Shown here: piece after piece, positions 25,595-34,421 of the stretch | Numbering within the stretch: position 1 is the first letter of the stretch | How the letters are laid out: the number at the start of each line of letters is the position of its first letter | DNA from: Mannheimia varigena | GTDB lineage: Bacteria; Pseudomonadota; Gammaproteobacteria; Enterobacterales; Pasteurellaceae | Assembly: GCF_013377235.1 (NCBI RefSeq) | Contig: NZ_CP016226.1 | Location: 682,001 to 746,000, forward strand | DNA length: 64,000 nucleotides | Direction: 5' to 3' | Notes under the pieces: model-generated | Told to the model about the DNA's origin: nothing | Databases searched by the model: none | The model's input: only the letters and a program-made list of their open reading frames with translations | Made by a program: the position numbers and the translations under genes

Positions 25595-26860
25595 CTATTT
25601 AACTTTTAAACTAAAATCAAGGGTTGGTGATTTAAACATATTATAGACTGCATCTGATGGTGCAGGCGGCACTTTTCGGGTTGCCACAATTGCACTTACT
25701 GCTGCATCACATACTGCTTTATCGCCACTCACAACTTGATAGTTAGTGATTGTACCATCTCGACTTAAGAAAATCTTAACATCGCATTGTTTGCCTGCAA
25801 AACTTGGATCAACACGATATTTAGACTGAATCAATTTCTTAATTCGTTGACCATAAGCATTGCCATCCACATTAGCCCCTTGCCCTAAGCCTTTTGTTCC
25901 ACCTGAACCTTGCGAGCCGGATGAATCTTTATTTCCACCTTTGCTCGAACCACCACCAATATCGCCTCCACTTAAGAAGTCATCTAATGCCTGGTTATTC
26001 TTAGCTTGGGCTGCTTTTGCTTCCGCAGCCGCTTTTGCTTTAGCCTCTTTTGCCGCTTTTTCTTTAGCTGCTTTTTCAGCTTTTGCTTTAGCTTCTTTTT
26101 CTGCCTTTTCTTTCGCTTCTTTATCCGCTTTCGCTTTAGCCTCTTTTTCCGCTTTCTCTTTCGCTTCTTTTTCAGCCTTTGCCTTAGCCTCTTTCTCAGC
26201 TTTCTCTTTCGCTTCTTTAGCCTGTTTTTCTTTCAGTTCTTTCTGCTCTTGTAACTTCTTCTCTGCTTCAACTTTTTTCTGTTGTTCCAGTTTTTTCTGA
26301 GCTTCCTTCGCTTTTTTCTCTTCTTCAGCTTGTTTTGCTGCTGCCTCTAAGCGTTTTGCTTCTGCATCCGCTTTTAGCTTCGCTGCTTCAGCTGCCTTTT
26401 TACGAGTAGCCTCTTCCGCTTGCTGTTTTTTCAGCTCTTCTTGTTTAGCTTGCTCTTGCTTTCTCTGCTCTTCAATTCTTTCTTGACGCTCAATTTCTTG
26501 TTGCCGTTGCTTTTCTTGAATCGCAGCTAACTCAGCTTGCTGCTGTTTTTGGATTTCCTCTGGAGTTGGTTTATCCTCTACAGGCTCTTCGGTTAGCTCT
26601 TCTTTCGGTTCTTCTTTAGGCTCTACTTTTGGCTTTTTAGTTCCTTTTTTTTCTGCCATAAGTTGACCGTATTCGGCAGCAACCTGCCCGGTATCAACCA
26701 TTACTGCTTCAAAACTATCGCTATCGCCACCACTGCCACCGGCTGTCGCTAATTCCGTTTTGGTGAAAAGAGACCCAAGCAATAATAATCCAATCAATAA
26801 TATATGTAATAAGATCGAAATAATAACTGCAAGCTCTAGTCTATCTTGTTGAGATTTCAC
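25595..26860 (-). CDS. tolA: Tol-Pal system protein TolA
   Basis: 421 aa. One membrane helix (~12-35), then a very long Lys/Glu/Ala-rich helix (about 70-295), a Gly/Ser-rich hinge and a C-terminal TolA domain ('GQRIKKLIQSKYRVDPSFAG', 'CDVKIFLSRDGTI'). TolA spans the periplasm and uses the TolQR motor to reach TolB and Pal. The helix contains near-identical AKAEKEAKEKAEKEAK units encoded by tandem DNA repeats around 26040-26215. Confidence 0.95.
   Translation of the reverse strand: MKSQQDRLELAVIISILLHILLIGLLLLGSLFTKTELATAGGSGGDSDSFEAVMVDTGQVAAEYGQLMAEKKGTKKPKVEPKEEPKEELTEEPVEDKPTPEEIQKQQQAELAAIQEKQRQQEIERQERIEEQRKQEQAKQEELKKQQAEEATRKKAAEAAKLKADAEAKRLEAAAKQAEEEKKAKEAQKKLEQQKKVEAEKKLQEQKELKEKQAKEAKEKAEKEAKAKAEKEAKEKAEKEAKAKADKEAKEKAEKEAKAKAEKAAKEKAAKEAKAKAAAEAKAAQAKNNQALDDFLSGGDIGGGSSKGGNKDSSGSQGSGGTKGLGQGANVDGNAYGQRIKKLIQSKYRVDPSFAGKQCDVKIFLSRDGTITNYQVVSGDKAVCDAAVSAIVATRKVPPAPSDAVYNMFKSPTLDFSLKVK
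26040..26215 (-). repeat. Tandem coding repeats in tolA
   Basis: Repeated units of about 42-48 nt rich in GCTTTT/CTTCTTT on the plus strand encode EKAEKEAKAKA-type blocks in the TolA helix. In-frame expansion or contraction would change periplasmic reach without breaking the gene. Confidence 0.7.
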
Positions 26861-26876
26861 ACGTTATCCTTGCTGA

Positions 26877-27317
26877 TTATTTACCTTCAGTCATTAAACC
26901 CACTGATTTAACACCTGCATCTTTAAGTAATGTGATACCTTTCATAATTTCTTCATAAGGTACAACTTTATCACCGGCAACTAAAAATAATGTATTATTA
27001 TCTTTTTGAAATTGTTCTCCGGCATAAGCGATCACTTCTGATTCAGAAATATTATCTTGCCCATTACTTTGCACATAGTTACCATCAATTTTTAATTTAT
27101 ATGCACCTACACCCGCCACTTCTAAAATAACAGGCGTTTTATCTTCATTTGATACAGATTGACTGTGTGTATCTTCAGGTAAATTAACTTCCACACTTTG
27201 ACTGATAATAGGTGCTGTTGCCATAAAAATAAGCAATAGTACTAACAATACGTCTAGGAATGGAACAATATTAATTTCCGATTTAATGTCATTACGTTTT
27301 ACACGACGAATCGACAT
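26877..27317 (-). CDS. tolR: Tol-Pal system protein TolR
   Basis: 146 aa ExbD/TolR family protein. One membrane helix (~18-40) carries the motor aspartate in 'VPFLDVLLVLLLIFMATAP'; the periplasmic domain ends 'AGVKSVGLMTEGK'. Works with TolQ to harvest the proton gradient. 16 nt upstream of tolA; separated from tolQ by an unusually long 140-bp gap. Confidence 0.95.
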   Translation of the reverse strand: MSIRRVKRNDIKSEINIVPFLDVLLVLLLIFMATAPIISQSVEVNLPEDTHSQSVSNEDKTPVILEVAGVGAYKLKIDGNYVQSNGQDNISESEVIAYAGEQFQKDNNTLFLVAGDKVVPYEEIMKGITLLKDAGVKSVGLMTEGK

Positions 27318-27397
27318 ATTTCCCTCTTTTAAGATGCTTTTGCATCTATCATTAATTTTATATAACGTAACACTTTTAGCTACGCATTATTACTTTA

Positions 27398-27453
27398 CAA
27401 GCGGTCAATTTTTTACTAAATTTTGCAAATTTTTATCAAAAAGAGGCCGCTTG
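27398..27453 (-). other. Inverted uptake-sequence pair between tolQ and tolR
   Basis: CAAGCGG (27398-27404) and CCGCTTG (27447-27453) flank an AT-rich loop inside the tolQ-tolR gap. It may attenuate transcription into tolRAB-pal or simply be an uptake-signal insertion. No T-run is seen on the minus strand directly after the stem. Confidence 0.45.
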
Positions 27454-27457
27454 ATGC

Positions 27458-28141
27458 TTATCTTTTTGAAAAGGCTTGACGATGTAATAAGGTCGTAAAT
27501 TCATCAATGAAATTCACATAACCTTGTTCTACTTTACCTAAACGTAAGTTTAAACGGTTATATGCCATAACAGCCGGAATTGCCGCAAATAGACCAATCG
27601 CAGTCGCAATCAATGCTTCTGCAATACCAGGTGCTACAGATTGTAGAGTAGCTTGTTTAACCGCACTTAACCCCATAAATGAGTGCATAATTCCCCATAC
27701 TGTACCAAATAAGCCGATATATGGGCTAATTGAACCTACTGTACCTAAGAATGGGATATAATTTTCAAGACTTTCCATTTCACGATTTAATGCTAAATTC
27801 ATTGCACGAGTTGAACCTTGAATGATAGATTCAGGTGCATCAGGATTTGCTTGCTGTAAGCGGTTAAATTCTTTAAATCCAACATAGAAAATTTGTTCTG
27901 AGCCTGTTAAAGCATCACGACGGTTTTCTAAACCTTGATGTAAACGGTTTAAATCTTCTCCAGACCAGAAACGATCTTCAAACGTCAATGAGTCTTTTCT
28001 CGCTTTTGCTAATACCTTACTACGCTGGATAATAACCGCCCAAGATAAAATTGAGAACACAACAAGAATCAACATAACGATCTTTACAACAATACTTGCT
28101 TCTAAAAATAACGATAGAAGGCTAAATTCAGTTTGCATCAA
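27458..28141 (-). CDS. tolQ: Tol-Pal system protein TolQ
   Basis: 227 aa MotA/TolQ/ExbB proton channel with three membrane helices (about 12-35, 137-160, 170-192). The conserved 'GLFGTVWGIMHSFMG' and 'APGIAEALIATAIGLFAAIPAVMAYN' segments form the proton path with TolR. Two tandem ATGs (28141, 28138) are possible. First tol gene after ybgC (18-nt gap). Confidence 0.95.
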   Translation of the reverse strand: MMQTEFSLLSLFLEASIVVKIVMLILVVFSILSWAVIIQRSKVLAKARKDSLTFEDRFWSGEDLNRLHQGLENRRDALTGSEQIFYVGFKEFNRLQQANPDAPESIIQGSTRAMNLALNREMESLENYIPFLGTVGSISPYIGLFGTVWGIMHSFMGLSAVKQATLQSVAPGIAEALIATAIGLFAAIPAVMAYNRLNLRLGKVEQGYVNFIDEFTTLLHRQAFSKR

Positions 28142-28159
28142 TAAAACTCCGAATAGTTT

Positions 28160-28561
28160 TTAAATAGAAAATTTATTTGTTTGTAATGCTTGACGAATAT
28201 CATCAGGAATTGCAATTGGCTTCATTTTAACGAGATCAACACAAGCAACTGTGACAGTTGCGCTACTCAAACAACCACCATCTTTCCATAAATTTTGCTG
28301 AAATAGGATAGTTGCTTTTTTAAATGCTGAGATTGTTGTTTCTACATTTAATAAATCATCTAAACGAGCAGGAAATTTATACTCAATTTCAATCTTCTTT
28401 ACTACAAAGGCAATAGATTGAGCAAAAAGTTCCTGTTGAGAGAAGTTATACTGTCTTAGGAACTCAGTTCTTGCGCGTTCAAAAAACTTAAGATAGTTAG
28501 AATGATATACCACTCCTCCTGCATCTGTATCTTCATAATAAACTCGAATTGGGAAGTCCAT
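28160..28561 (-). CDS. ybgC: Tol-Pal-associated acyl-CoA thioesterase YbgC
   Basis: 133 aa if started at MDFPIRVYYED (28561, GAGAG upstream); an upstream ATG at 28579 adds six residues but has no RBS. Hotdog thioesterase with the active-site region 'YYEDTDAGGVVYHSNYL' and 'FFERARTEFLR'. Encoded upstream of tolQ in the usual order; hydrolyses acyl-CoA in the cytoplasm. Confidence 0.92.
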   Translation of the reverse strand: MDFPIRVYYEDTDAGGVVYHSNYLKFFERARTEFLRQYNFSQQELFAQSIAFVVKKIEIEYKFPARLDDLLNVETTISAFKKATILFQQNLWKDGGCLSSATVTVACVDLVKMKPIAIPDDIRQALQTNKFSI

Positions 28562-28705
28562 AGGCAGTATTTCTCTCATTCAAAACGAAAAAAACGCCCA
28601 AAATTTAGGCGCAAATTGGGTGATATTCTAGAGTTAGAGTCATCTTTATGCAAGCATATTTTTCTATAAATCACAAAAATATTCTTTAACTATTAAAAAT
28701 AAAAA

Positions 28706-28725
28706 AGAGGCATAAAAATGCCTCT
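28706..28725 (-). terminator. Terminator of the cyd operon
   Basis: Stem AGAGGCAT / ATGCCTCT with an AAAA loop, followed on the minus strand by TTTTTTA. It overlaps the last bases of ybgE, so transcription of cydABX-ybgE ends here and ybgC-tol needs its own promoter in the 140-bp gap that follows. Confidence 0.8.
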
Positions 28726-29011
28726 ATTTCATCAAAAAAATAAATAGTGTTGGAATAACAATAGCATAGCCTAACAGTGGAAGAAAAATCGCTTTCCATA
28801 AGGTTGATCTAATTTCAAATCCAATACCATGAATCCATAAAATTGCCATACCATAAAAGATTACGATCACTAAATATGGTGTTTTACCCCCAAATTGTGA
28901 GGCAAATTCAGCAGAATTTAGCAAAATCATTGCACAAAGCGATGTTGCTAAAATAAAAGAAAGGGCTTTTAACAAGCCCTTTGCTGTGAAGTTATAAAGA
29001 GCATTTATCAT
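28724..29011 (-). CDS. ybgE: Cyd operon protein YbgE
   Basis: 95 aa with three membrane helices. Sequence pattern ('SFILATSLCAMILLNSAEFA', 'AILWIHGIGFEIRSTLWKAI') fits the YbgE family that accompanies cydABX. Role unclear. Its ATG overlaps the cydX stop by one base (TAATG). Confidence 0.87.
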   Translation of the reverse strand: MINALYNFTAKGLLKALSFILATSLCAMILLNSAEFASQFGGKTPYLVIVIFYGMAILWIHGIGFEIRSTLWKAIFLPLLGYAIVIPTLFIFLMK

Positions 29012-29109
29012 TACTCGTCAAACTTACCTGTTTTCTCGATGCTGATAGTAATAACGGTTGCAAAGAAAATTGCCAGCATCACACCTAAAATCCAAGTTAC
29101 ATAAAACAT
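29011..29109 (-). CDS. cydX: Cytochrome bd subunit CydX (32 aa)
   Basis: Thirty-two-residue single-span protein starting MFYVTWILGVMLAIFF and ending GKFDE, preceded by GGAGAG. The 'xWILGxxLA' start and one helix match CydX/YbgT, which stabilises the haems of the bd oxidase. Lies between cydB (15 nt upstream) and ybgE (1-nt overlap), the conserved site. Confidence 0.92.
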   Translation of the reverse strand: MFYVTWILGVMLAIFFATVITISIEKTGKFDE

Positions 29110-29123
29110 AATGAACTCTCCTA

Positions 29124-30257
29124 TTAGTAAGCTGATTTATTTTCTTCTAAATAACTAGCATCTAAACGACCATACATTTTGATATATGACCAAATAGTAT
29201 AACCTAGTACTGTTGGTACGAAGATACATGCTACAACTAACATTACTGTTAAAGTTGTATGGCTAGCTGTTGAATCCCACATTGTTAAACTCATATTCGG
29301 ATGAGTAATTGATGGCATAACAAACGGGAACATAGAAACTGCTGCTGTTGTAATCACACCAATAATCATCACTGATGATGAGAAGAATGCTAAACCAGAA
29401 CGATTTGCTTTCGATGCAGCAATAGTCATTAGTGAGCCAATTACGACTAATGCAGGTACAACCCATAATACAGGCATTTCATAGAAGTTTTTAAACCATG
29501 CTCCAGTTTCTACTACAACAGTTTTAGCTGTAAAGATAGACTGAGCATTATGATCTAACTCACTTGTAATTACAAAGCCATCTTTAAAATATAGCCACAC
29601 ACCCGCAAGAATGAATGCAACTAATACGACAGAAGCAGTAACTTGAGCAATTTTTCTTGAGTTATTATGAAGTTCTTCAGTAGTTTTCATTTGTAACCAA
29701 GTTGCCCCTTGTGTAGTTAGCATCATTAAACTAATGATACCACACAACAATGCAAATGGATTCAATAAGCCAAAGAATGTGCCAGTATATAATGACTGAT
29801 TGATGTTGTTAAATTCAAATGGCACACCTTGTAATAGATTACCAAAAGCAACACCAAATACTAATGATGGAACAAAACCGCCAATTAGTAAACCATAGTC
29901 CCAAGCATTACGCCATTTAGGGTTATCAATTTTTGCACGATATTCAAAGCCTACTGGGCGAAAGAATAGTGCTGCAAGCACTAAGACCATCGCAATATAG
30001 AAACCTGAGAATGAAGTTGCATATACTGTTGGCCACGCTGCAAATAATGCACCTCCTGCGGTTAATAACCATACTTGGTTACCATCCCAGTGAGGAGCTA
30101 CAGTATTGATCATAATACGGCGCTCTACATTACTTTTACCAATTACGTGTAAAAGGTTTAATACGCCCATAGTAAAACCATCAGTAATCGCAAAGCCGAC
30201 TAATAATACTACAATTAAGCTCCACCAAATAAAGCGGAGAATTTCATAATCGATCAT
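29124..30257 (-). CDS. cydB: Cytochrome bd-type ubiquinol oxidase subunit II CydB
   Basis: 377 aa, about eight to nine membrane helices. Typical start 'LRFIWWSLIVVLLVGFAITD' and 'APHWDGNQVWLLTAGGALFA'. CydB partners CydA in the high-affinity oxygen reductase used under low oxygen. 12 nt after cydA. Confidence 0.96.
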   Translation of the reverse strand: MIDYEILRFIWWSLIVVLLVGFAITDGFTMGVLNLLHVIGKSNVERRIMINTVAPHWDGNQVWLLTAGGALFAAWPTVYATSFSGFYIAMVLVLAALFFRPVGFEYRAKIDNPKWRNAWDYGLLIGGFVPSLVFGVAFGNLLQGVPFEFNNINQSLYTGTFFGLLNPFALLCGIISLMMLTTQGATWLQMKTTEELHNNSRKIAQVTASVVLVAFILAGVWLYFKDGFVITSELDHNAQSIFTAKTVVVETGAWFKNFYEMPVLWVVPALVVIGSLMTIAASKANRSGLAFFSSSVMIIGVITTAAVSMFPFVMPSITHPNMSLTMWDSTASHTTLTVMLVVACIFVPTVLGYTIWSYIKMYGRLDASYLEENKSAY

Positions 30258-30269
30258 TTTTCACTCCTA

Positions 30270-31820
30270 TTATTTAGTTGATTGTTCAAAGTAGTAGCGA
30301 CCTGTTTTTAATGCGCTTGGGCCAAGACGACCATATTTGAACATTAAATACATCTCTACAATTAAGAATAACGAGTATAAACCGCATAACAAGCCGATTG
30401 TGAACCACAAGTCACCTGTTGTTAATGCTGAGTTTGCCACTCCAACTGGTAACATTTCATAAATAGCCCATGGTTGACGACCATATTCAGCCAGGAACCA
30501 ACCAGATTCAATTGCGATCCATGGCAGTGGAATACCCCATAATAAGGTTTTCAATAAGAAACTGCTATTGCTAACACGGCCACGTACATTTTGAGCGAAT
30601 GCTGCAATAATTAGTAATAACATGATGAGACCTGAGATCATCATTGCGCGGAATGCCCAGAATGTAGGTCCCACATTCGGAATAGTATTATCCGCAGCTT
30701 TCTGAATTTGCTCTTCTGTTGCATCAACAACATTGTCTGTATATTGTTTTAACAATAGACCAAAGCCCAAATCTTTTTGTACTGCTTTAAATGCTTCTTT
30801 ATCCGCTTCTGTATAGTTACCAGAACGTAATTTTTCTAATAACCCATAAGCAACAATACCCGTACGAACACGTTGTTCGTTAACTACACGGATATCTTTC
30901 AAACCTTTGATTTCAGTATCTAAAGAACGAGTTGCAATAATACCTGCTGCATAAGGAATAGAAATTGCCATTTCATTTTTCATTTCTGCAGTATTTGGAA
31001 TTACAAATGCATTCCACGCCGCTGGAGCAGGGTGAGTTTCAAATTCACCTTCCATTGCGGCTAATTTTGTTGGTTGAGCTTTGCCAATTTCGTAACCTGA
31101 TTCATCACCCATAATTAATACCGCAATAATAGATAATAAACCAAAGCTAGATGCGACAGAGAATGAACGTTTAGCAAAACCTAAATCACGACCTTTTAAG
31201 ATATAGTATGAGCTAATACCTAATACAAAGATAGAACCACACACATAACCTGCTGTTACAGTATGTAAGAATTTAGATTGTGTTACTGGATTTAAAAGTA
31301 GCTCGGAGAAACTCGAAAGCTCCATACGCATTGTTTCAAAGTTGAACTCTGAAGCAACTGGATTTTGCATCCAACCATTTGCAACTAAAATCCATAATGC
31401 TGATAAGTTAGAACCAAATGCTACACAGTAAGTAGATAGCAAGTGTTTAGCTTTTGACAAACGATCCCAACCAAAGAAGAACAATCCCACAAATGTAGAT
31501 TCTAAGAAGAATGCCATTAACCCTTCAATAGCTAATGGAGCACCAAAAATATCACCTACATAATGAGAATAATATGACCAGTTCATACCAAACTGGAATT
31601 CCATTGTAATACCAGTTGTTACCCCTAGAGCAAAGTTAATACCAAATAACTTACCCCAGAATTTAGTCATATCTTTATAGACTTCTTTACCCGTCGTTAC
31701 ATAAATAGTTTCCATCACAACAAGTACGAATGAAAGACCTAATGTAAGTGGTACGAATAAGAAGTGGTAGAGTGCAGTTAATGCAAACTGCAAACGTGAG
31801 AGTTCAACTACGTCTAACAT
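30270..31820 (-). CDS. cydA: Cytochrome bd-type ubiquinol oxidase subunit I CydA
   Basis: 516 aa, near E. coli CydA (522 aa), so it has the long Q-loop version. The N-terminal 'LSRLQFALTALYHFLFVPLT' contains the haem b595 histidine ligand (H19); 'GWMQNPVASEF' and 'GRQPWAIYEMLPV' are conserved. Carries haems b558, b595 and d and oxidises quinol at the periplasmic face. First gene of cydABX-ybgE. Confidence 0.96.
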   Translation of the reverse strand: MLDVVELSRLQFALTALYHFLFVPLTLGLSFVLVVMETIYVTTGKEVYKDMTKFWGKLFGINFALGVTTGITMEFQFGMNWSYYSHYVGDIFGAPLAIEGLMAFFLESTFVGLFFFGWDRLSKAKHLLSTYCVAFGSNLSALWILVANGWMQNPVASEFNFETMRMELSSFSELLLNPVTQSKFLHTVTAGYVCGSIFVLGISSYYILKGRDLGFAKRSFSVASSFGLLSIIAVLIMGDESGYEIGKAQPTKLAAMEGEFETHPAPAAWNAFVIPNTAEMKNEMAISIPYAAGIIATRSLDTEIKGLKDIRVVNEQRVRTGIVAYGLLEKLRSGNYTEADKEAFKAVQKDLGFGLLLKQYTDNVVDATEEQIQKAADNTIPNVGPTFWAFRAMMISGLIMLLLIIAAFAQNVRGRVSNSSFLLKTLLWGIPLPWIAIESGWFLAEYGRQPWAIYEMLPVGVANSALTTGDLWFTIGLLCGLYSLFLIVEMYLMFKYGRLGPSALKTGRYYFEQSTK

Positions 31821-32232
31821 CTCAAACCTCTTATATTAATATACTAATTTAACAATAGATTACTAAAAGTAATCACCCACTAATTATCACTCAATTTTAA
31901 TAATAACCCGAATTGGTTAAATTTATAATAAAGTGTCGGTGGCTATTCTACCTGTAAATAACTAATTAAAAAATAGTAATTTTGTTATATTCGTCACAAA
32001 ATTACGTTATTTATATAATAAATGTTATATCCCCTACCTACCCATAGGGTTATCTTTAACAAAGATGTAACAAATATCTCACTATTTAGCTAAATCCCTA
32101 CCCGATCTCACTTTTTATCGAAAAAGATCGCACTTTTTGATGACTTTTTATATAACTTTTGATAGTATCCAGACGTCTTATCAAATAGATAGAAAACATT
32201 TATTGTATTAACACTTAATGTGTGGAGAACGC
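31821..32232. other. 412-bp AT-rich divergent intergenic region
   Basis: Separates divergent cydA and the small secreted protein gene at 32233. It is very AT-rich and must hold both promoters. I looked for FNR (TTGAT-N4-ATCAA) and ArcA boxes expected for cydA and found no convincing match. One weak inverted repeat (CCCTA/TAGGG) sits near 32034-32051. No ORF or RNA gene is seen. Confidence 0.5.
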
Positions 32233-32559
32233 ATGCTAAAAAGAATTCTAGGAATTACACTTTTCACGGTTTTTGCTTCAACAGCAACCTTTGCAAGTGT
32301 TAAAACCTCATCACTGACAGTTGCAAAACCTACTTTAAGTAAAGCATTACCCACTGAATGTGAAAAAATGTTTAGTACGGCGAATAAGTTAGTTTCTGAT
32401 GCAGAAAGACAGCCCGGTACTCATACTCAATTGGCTAAAATGAAGAATAAACTTTCTTCAACAAAACAACAACTCCTCAAAATGGATACTGCCCTACAAC
32501 AAAAAAGTTGTGAGAAAGGTTTAACCGCATTAAATAACCTAAGGCAAAAACATCAATAA
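32233..32559 (+). CDS. Small secreted protein, possibly DUF5339
   Basis: 108 aa from ATG 32233 (GGAGAAC upstream; an earlier in-frame ATG at 32218 lacks an RBS). A signal peptide ('MLKRILGITLFTVFASTATFA') precedes a small helical domain with two cysteines ('ALPTECEKMF', 'LQQKSCEKGLTAL') that could form a disulfide. Pattern resembles the small Pasteurellaceae DUF5339 proteins, but I am not certain. Function unknown; followed by a strong terminator. Confidence 0.6.
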   Translation: MLKRILGITLFTVFASTATFASVKTSSLTVAKPTLSKALPTECEKMFSTANKLVSDAERQPGTHTQLAKMKNKLSSTKQQLLKMDTALQQKSCEKGLTALNNLRQKHQ

Positions 32560-32560
32560 T

Positions 32561-32593
32561 AAAAAAACCAAGCTATTCTTAGCTTGGTTTTTT
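32561..32593 (+). terminator. Intrinsic terminator of the small secreted protein gene
   Basis: Stem AAACCAAGCTA / TAGCTTGGTTT with TTCT loop, then TTTATT. Confidence 0.85.
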
Positions 32594-32639
32594 ATTGCAA
32601 AATTTTTTTAAAAAAGTACCGCTTGCTATTGATAGTAAA

Positions 32640-32673
32640 ACAAAAGCTACTGAATTGCTCCAGTAGCTTTTGT
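32640..32673 (-). terminator. Terminator of groEL
   Basis: Thirteen-bp stem ACAAAAGCTACTG / CAGTAGCTTTTGT, followed on the minus strand by TTTTAC. Lies just after the groEL stop. Confidence 0.8.
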
Positions 32674-32689
32674 TTATTTAGATGAGCGA

Positions 32690-34330
32690 TTACATCATTC
32701 CGCCCATTCCACCCATACCGCCCATTGCGGCAGGATCTAATTTTTCATCTTTTGGAAGGTCTGTAATCATACATTCTGTCGTGATCATTAAACCTGCGAT
32801 AGATGCCGCAAATTGTAATGCTGAACGGGTTACTTTAGTTGGATCTAAAATACCCATTTCTAACATATCGCCATACTGCTCTGTACCTGCATTATAACCA
32901 TAGTTACCCGAACCATCTTTCACGTTACGAGCAACCACTGAAGACTCTTCACCGGCATTTGCTACGATTTGGCGTAAAGGTGCTTCCATCGCACGAAGGG
33001 CAAGTTTGATACCCACATTTTGTTCCTCATTATCGCCTTTTAAGGTTGCTGCTACTTTGCTTGCTGCACGCACTAATGCAACACCACCTCCTGGAACGAT
33101 ACCTTCTTCCACCGCTGCACGGGTTGCGTGAAGAGCATCATCAACACGATCTTTCTTCTCTTTCATCGCTACTTCTGTTGCTGCACCGACTTTAATCACG
33201 GCAACACCACCAGCAAGTTTTGCAACACGCTCTTGCAGTTTCTCTTTATCGTAATCTGAGGTTGAATCTTCAATTTGCTGACGAATTTGTGCTACACGGC
33301 CTTTAATTTGAGCCTCGTCACCAATACCATCAATAATTGTCGTGCTATCTTTAGTAATTACCACGCGTTTAGCTTGACCTAACTCTTCTAAAGTCGCTTT
33401 TTCAAGCTCCATACCGATCTCTTCCGAAATCACAGTACCTGCGGTTAAGATCGCAATATCTTGTAACATCGCTTTACGGCGATCGCCAAAGCCCGGCGCT
33501 TTTACCGCCGCCACTTTCACGATACCACGCATAGTATTCACCACTAAAGTCGCTAACGCCTCGCCTTCAATATCTTCAGCGATAATTAATAACGGTTTAC
33601 CCGCTTTCGCTACGCCTTCTAACACAGGTAATAATTCACGAATGTTAGACACTTTTTTATCTACTAAAAGAATATATGGATTTTCTAGCTCAACCGTACC
33701 CGCCTCTGGCTTATTAATGAAGTATGGCGATAAGTAACCACGGTCGAACTGCATACCTTCAACCACATCTAACGCATCTTCTAAACCTGTACCGTCTTCA
33801 ACGGTAATCACACCCTCTTTGCCCACTTTTTCCATTGCTTGAGCAATTAATTGACCGACAGTTGAATCTGAGTTTGCAGAAATTGTTCCCACTTGTTCGA
33901 TCTCTTTTGAGGTTTCGCACGGTTTTGAAATCACTTTTAACTCTTCAACTACCGCAGCAACCGCTTTATCGATACCACGTTTTAAATCCATTGGGTTCAT
34001 ACCGGCGGCAACCGCTTTCAATCCTTCGTTTACAATCGCTTGAGCAAGCACGGTTGCGGTAGTTGTACCGTCACCGGCGGCATCATTGGCTTTAGAGGCA
34101 ACCTCTTTCACCATTTGAGCACCCATATTTTCAAATTTATCTTCTAATTCGATTTCACGAGCAACCGAAACCCCATCTTTAGTAATCGTTGGTGCACCGT
34201 AAGCACGATCTAACACCACGTTACGACCTTTCGGGCCTAAAGTCACTTTTACTGCATCGGCTAAAACATTCACGCCTTTTAACATTTTTACACGTGCATC
34301 ATTACCAAATTTAACGTCTTTTGCTGCCAT
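32690..34330 (-). CDS. groEL: Chaperonin GroEL
   Basis: 546 aa 60-kDa chaperonin. Equatorial ATP site 'VTLGPKGRNVVLDR' and 'GDGTTTATVLAQAI' (DGTTT ~87-91), apical domain, and the flexible Gly-Gly-Met tail ('MGGMGGMGGMM'). Folds proteins inside the GroES-capped ring. Second gene of groES-groEL; a pair of inverted hairpins lies between the two. Confidence 0.98.
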   Translation of the reverse strand: MAAKDVKFGNDARVKMLKGVNVLADAVKVTLGPKGRNVVLDRAYGAPTITKDGVSVAREIELEDKFENMGAQMVKEVASKANDAAGDGTTTATVLAQAIVNEGLKAVAAGMNPMDLKRGIDKAVAAVVEELKVISKPCETSKEIEQVGTISANSDSTVGQLIAQAMEKVGKEGVITVEDGTGLEDALDVVEGMQFDRGYLSPYFINKPEAGTVELENPYILLVDKKVSNIRELLPVLEGVAKAGKPLLIIAEDIEGEALATLVVNTMRGIVKVAAVKAPGFGDRRKAMLQDIAILTAGTVISEEIGMELEKATLEELGQAKRVVITKDSTTIIDGIGDEAQIKGRVAQIRQQIEDSTSDYDKEKLQERVAKLAGGVAVIKVGAATEVAMKEKKDRVDDALHATRAAVEEGIVPGGGVALVRAASKVAATLKGDNEEQNVGIKLALRAMEAPLRQIVANAGEESSVVARNVKDGSGNYGYNAGTEQYGDMLEMGILDPTKVTRSALQFAASIAGLMITTECMITDLPKDEKLDPAAMGGMGGMGGMM

Positions 34331-34355
34331 TTTTTATTCCTCATTTATTGATAGC

Positions 34356-34411
34356 GCAAGCGTCCACGCTTGTGCTTTAAAACAAAATTAGGTACAAGCG
34401 TGGACGCTTGC
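34356..34411. repeat. 18-bp inverted repeat between groES and groEL
   Basis: GCAAGCGTCCACGCTTGT (34356-34373) and its perfect complement (34394-34411). Each arm is also self-complementary (CAAGCGT-CC-ACGCTTG), so two alternative small hairpins or one large one can form in the groESL mRNA. Confidence 0.7.
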
Positions 34412-34421
34412 ACCATCATAA

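Noticed and set aside
26040..26215. CRISPR-like array
   Set aside because: Repeats are contiguous, in frame and coding; there are no unique spacers.
25860..26300. Plus-strand open frame rich in Ser/Phe/Ala
   Set aside because: Antisense to the tolA Lys/Glu/Ala repeats; low complexity results from the repeat composition.
31821..32232. FNR or ArcA operator of cydA
   Set aside because: Several partial matches in AT-rich DNA, but none with correct half-site spacing; not called.
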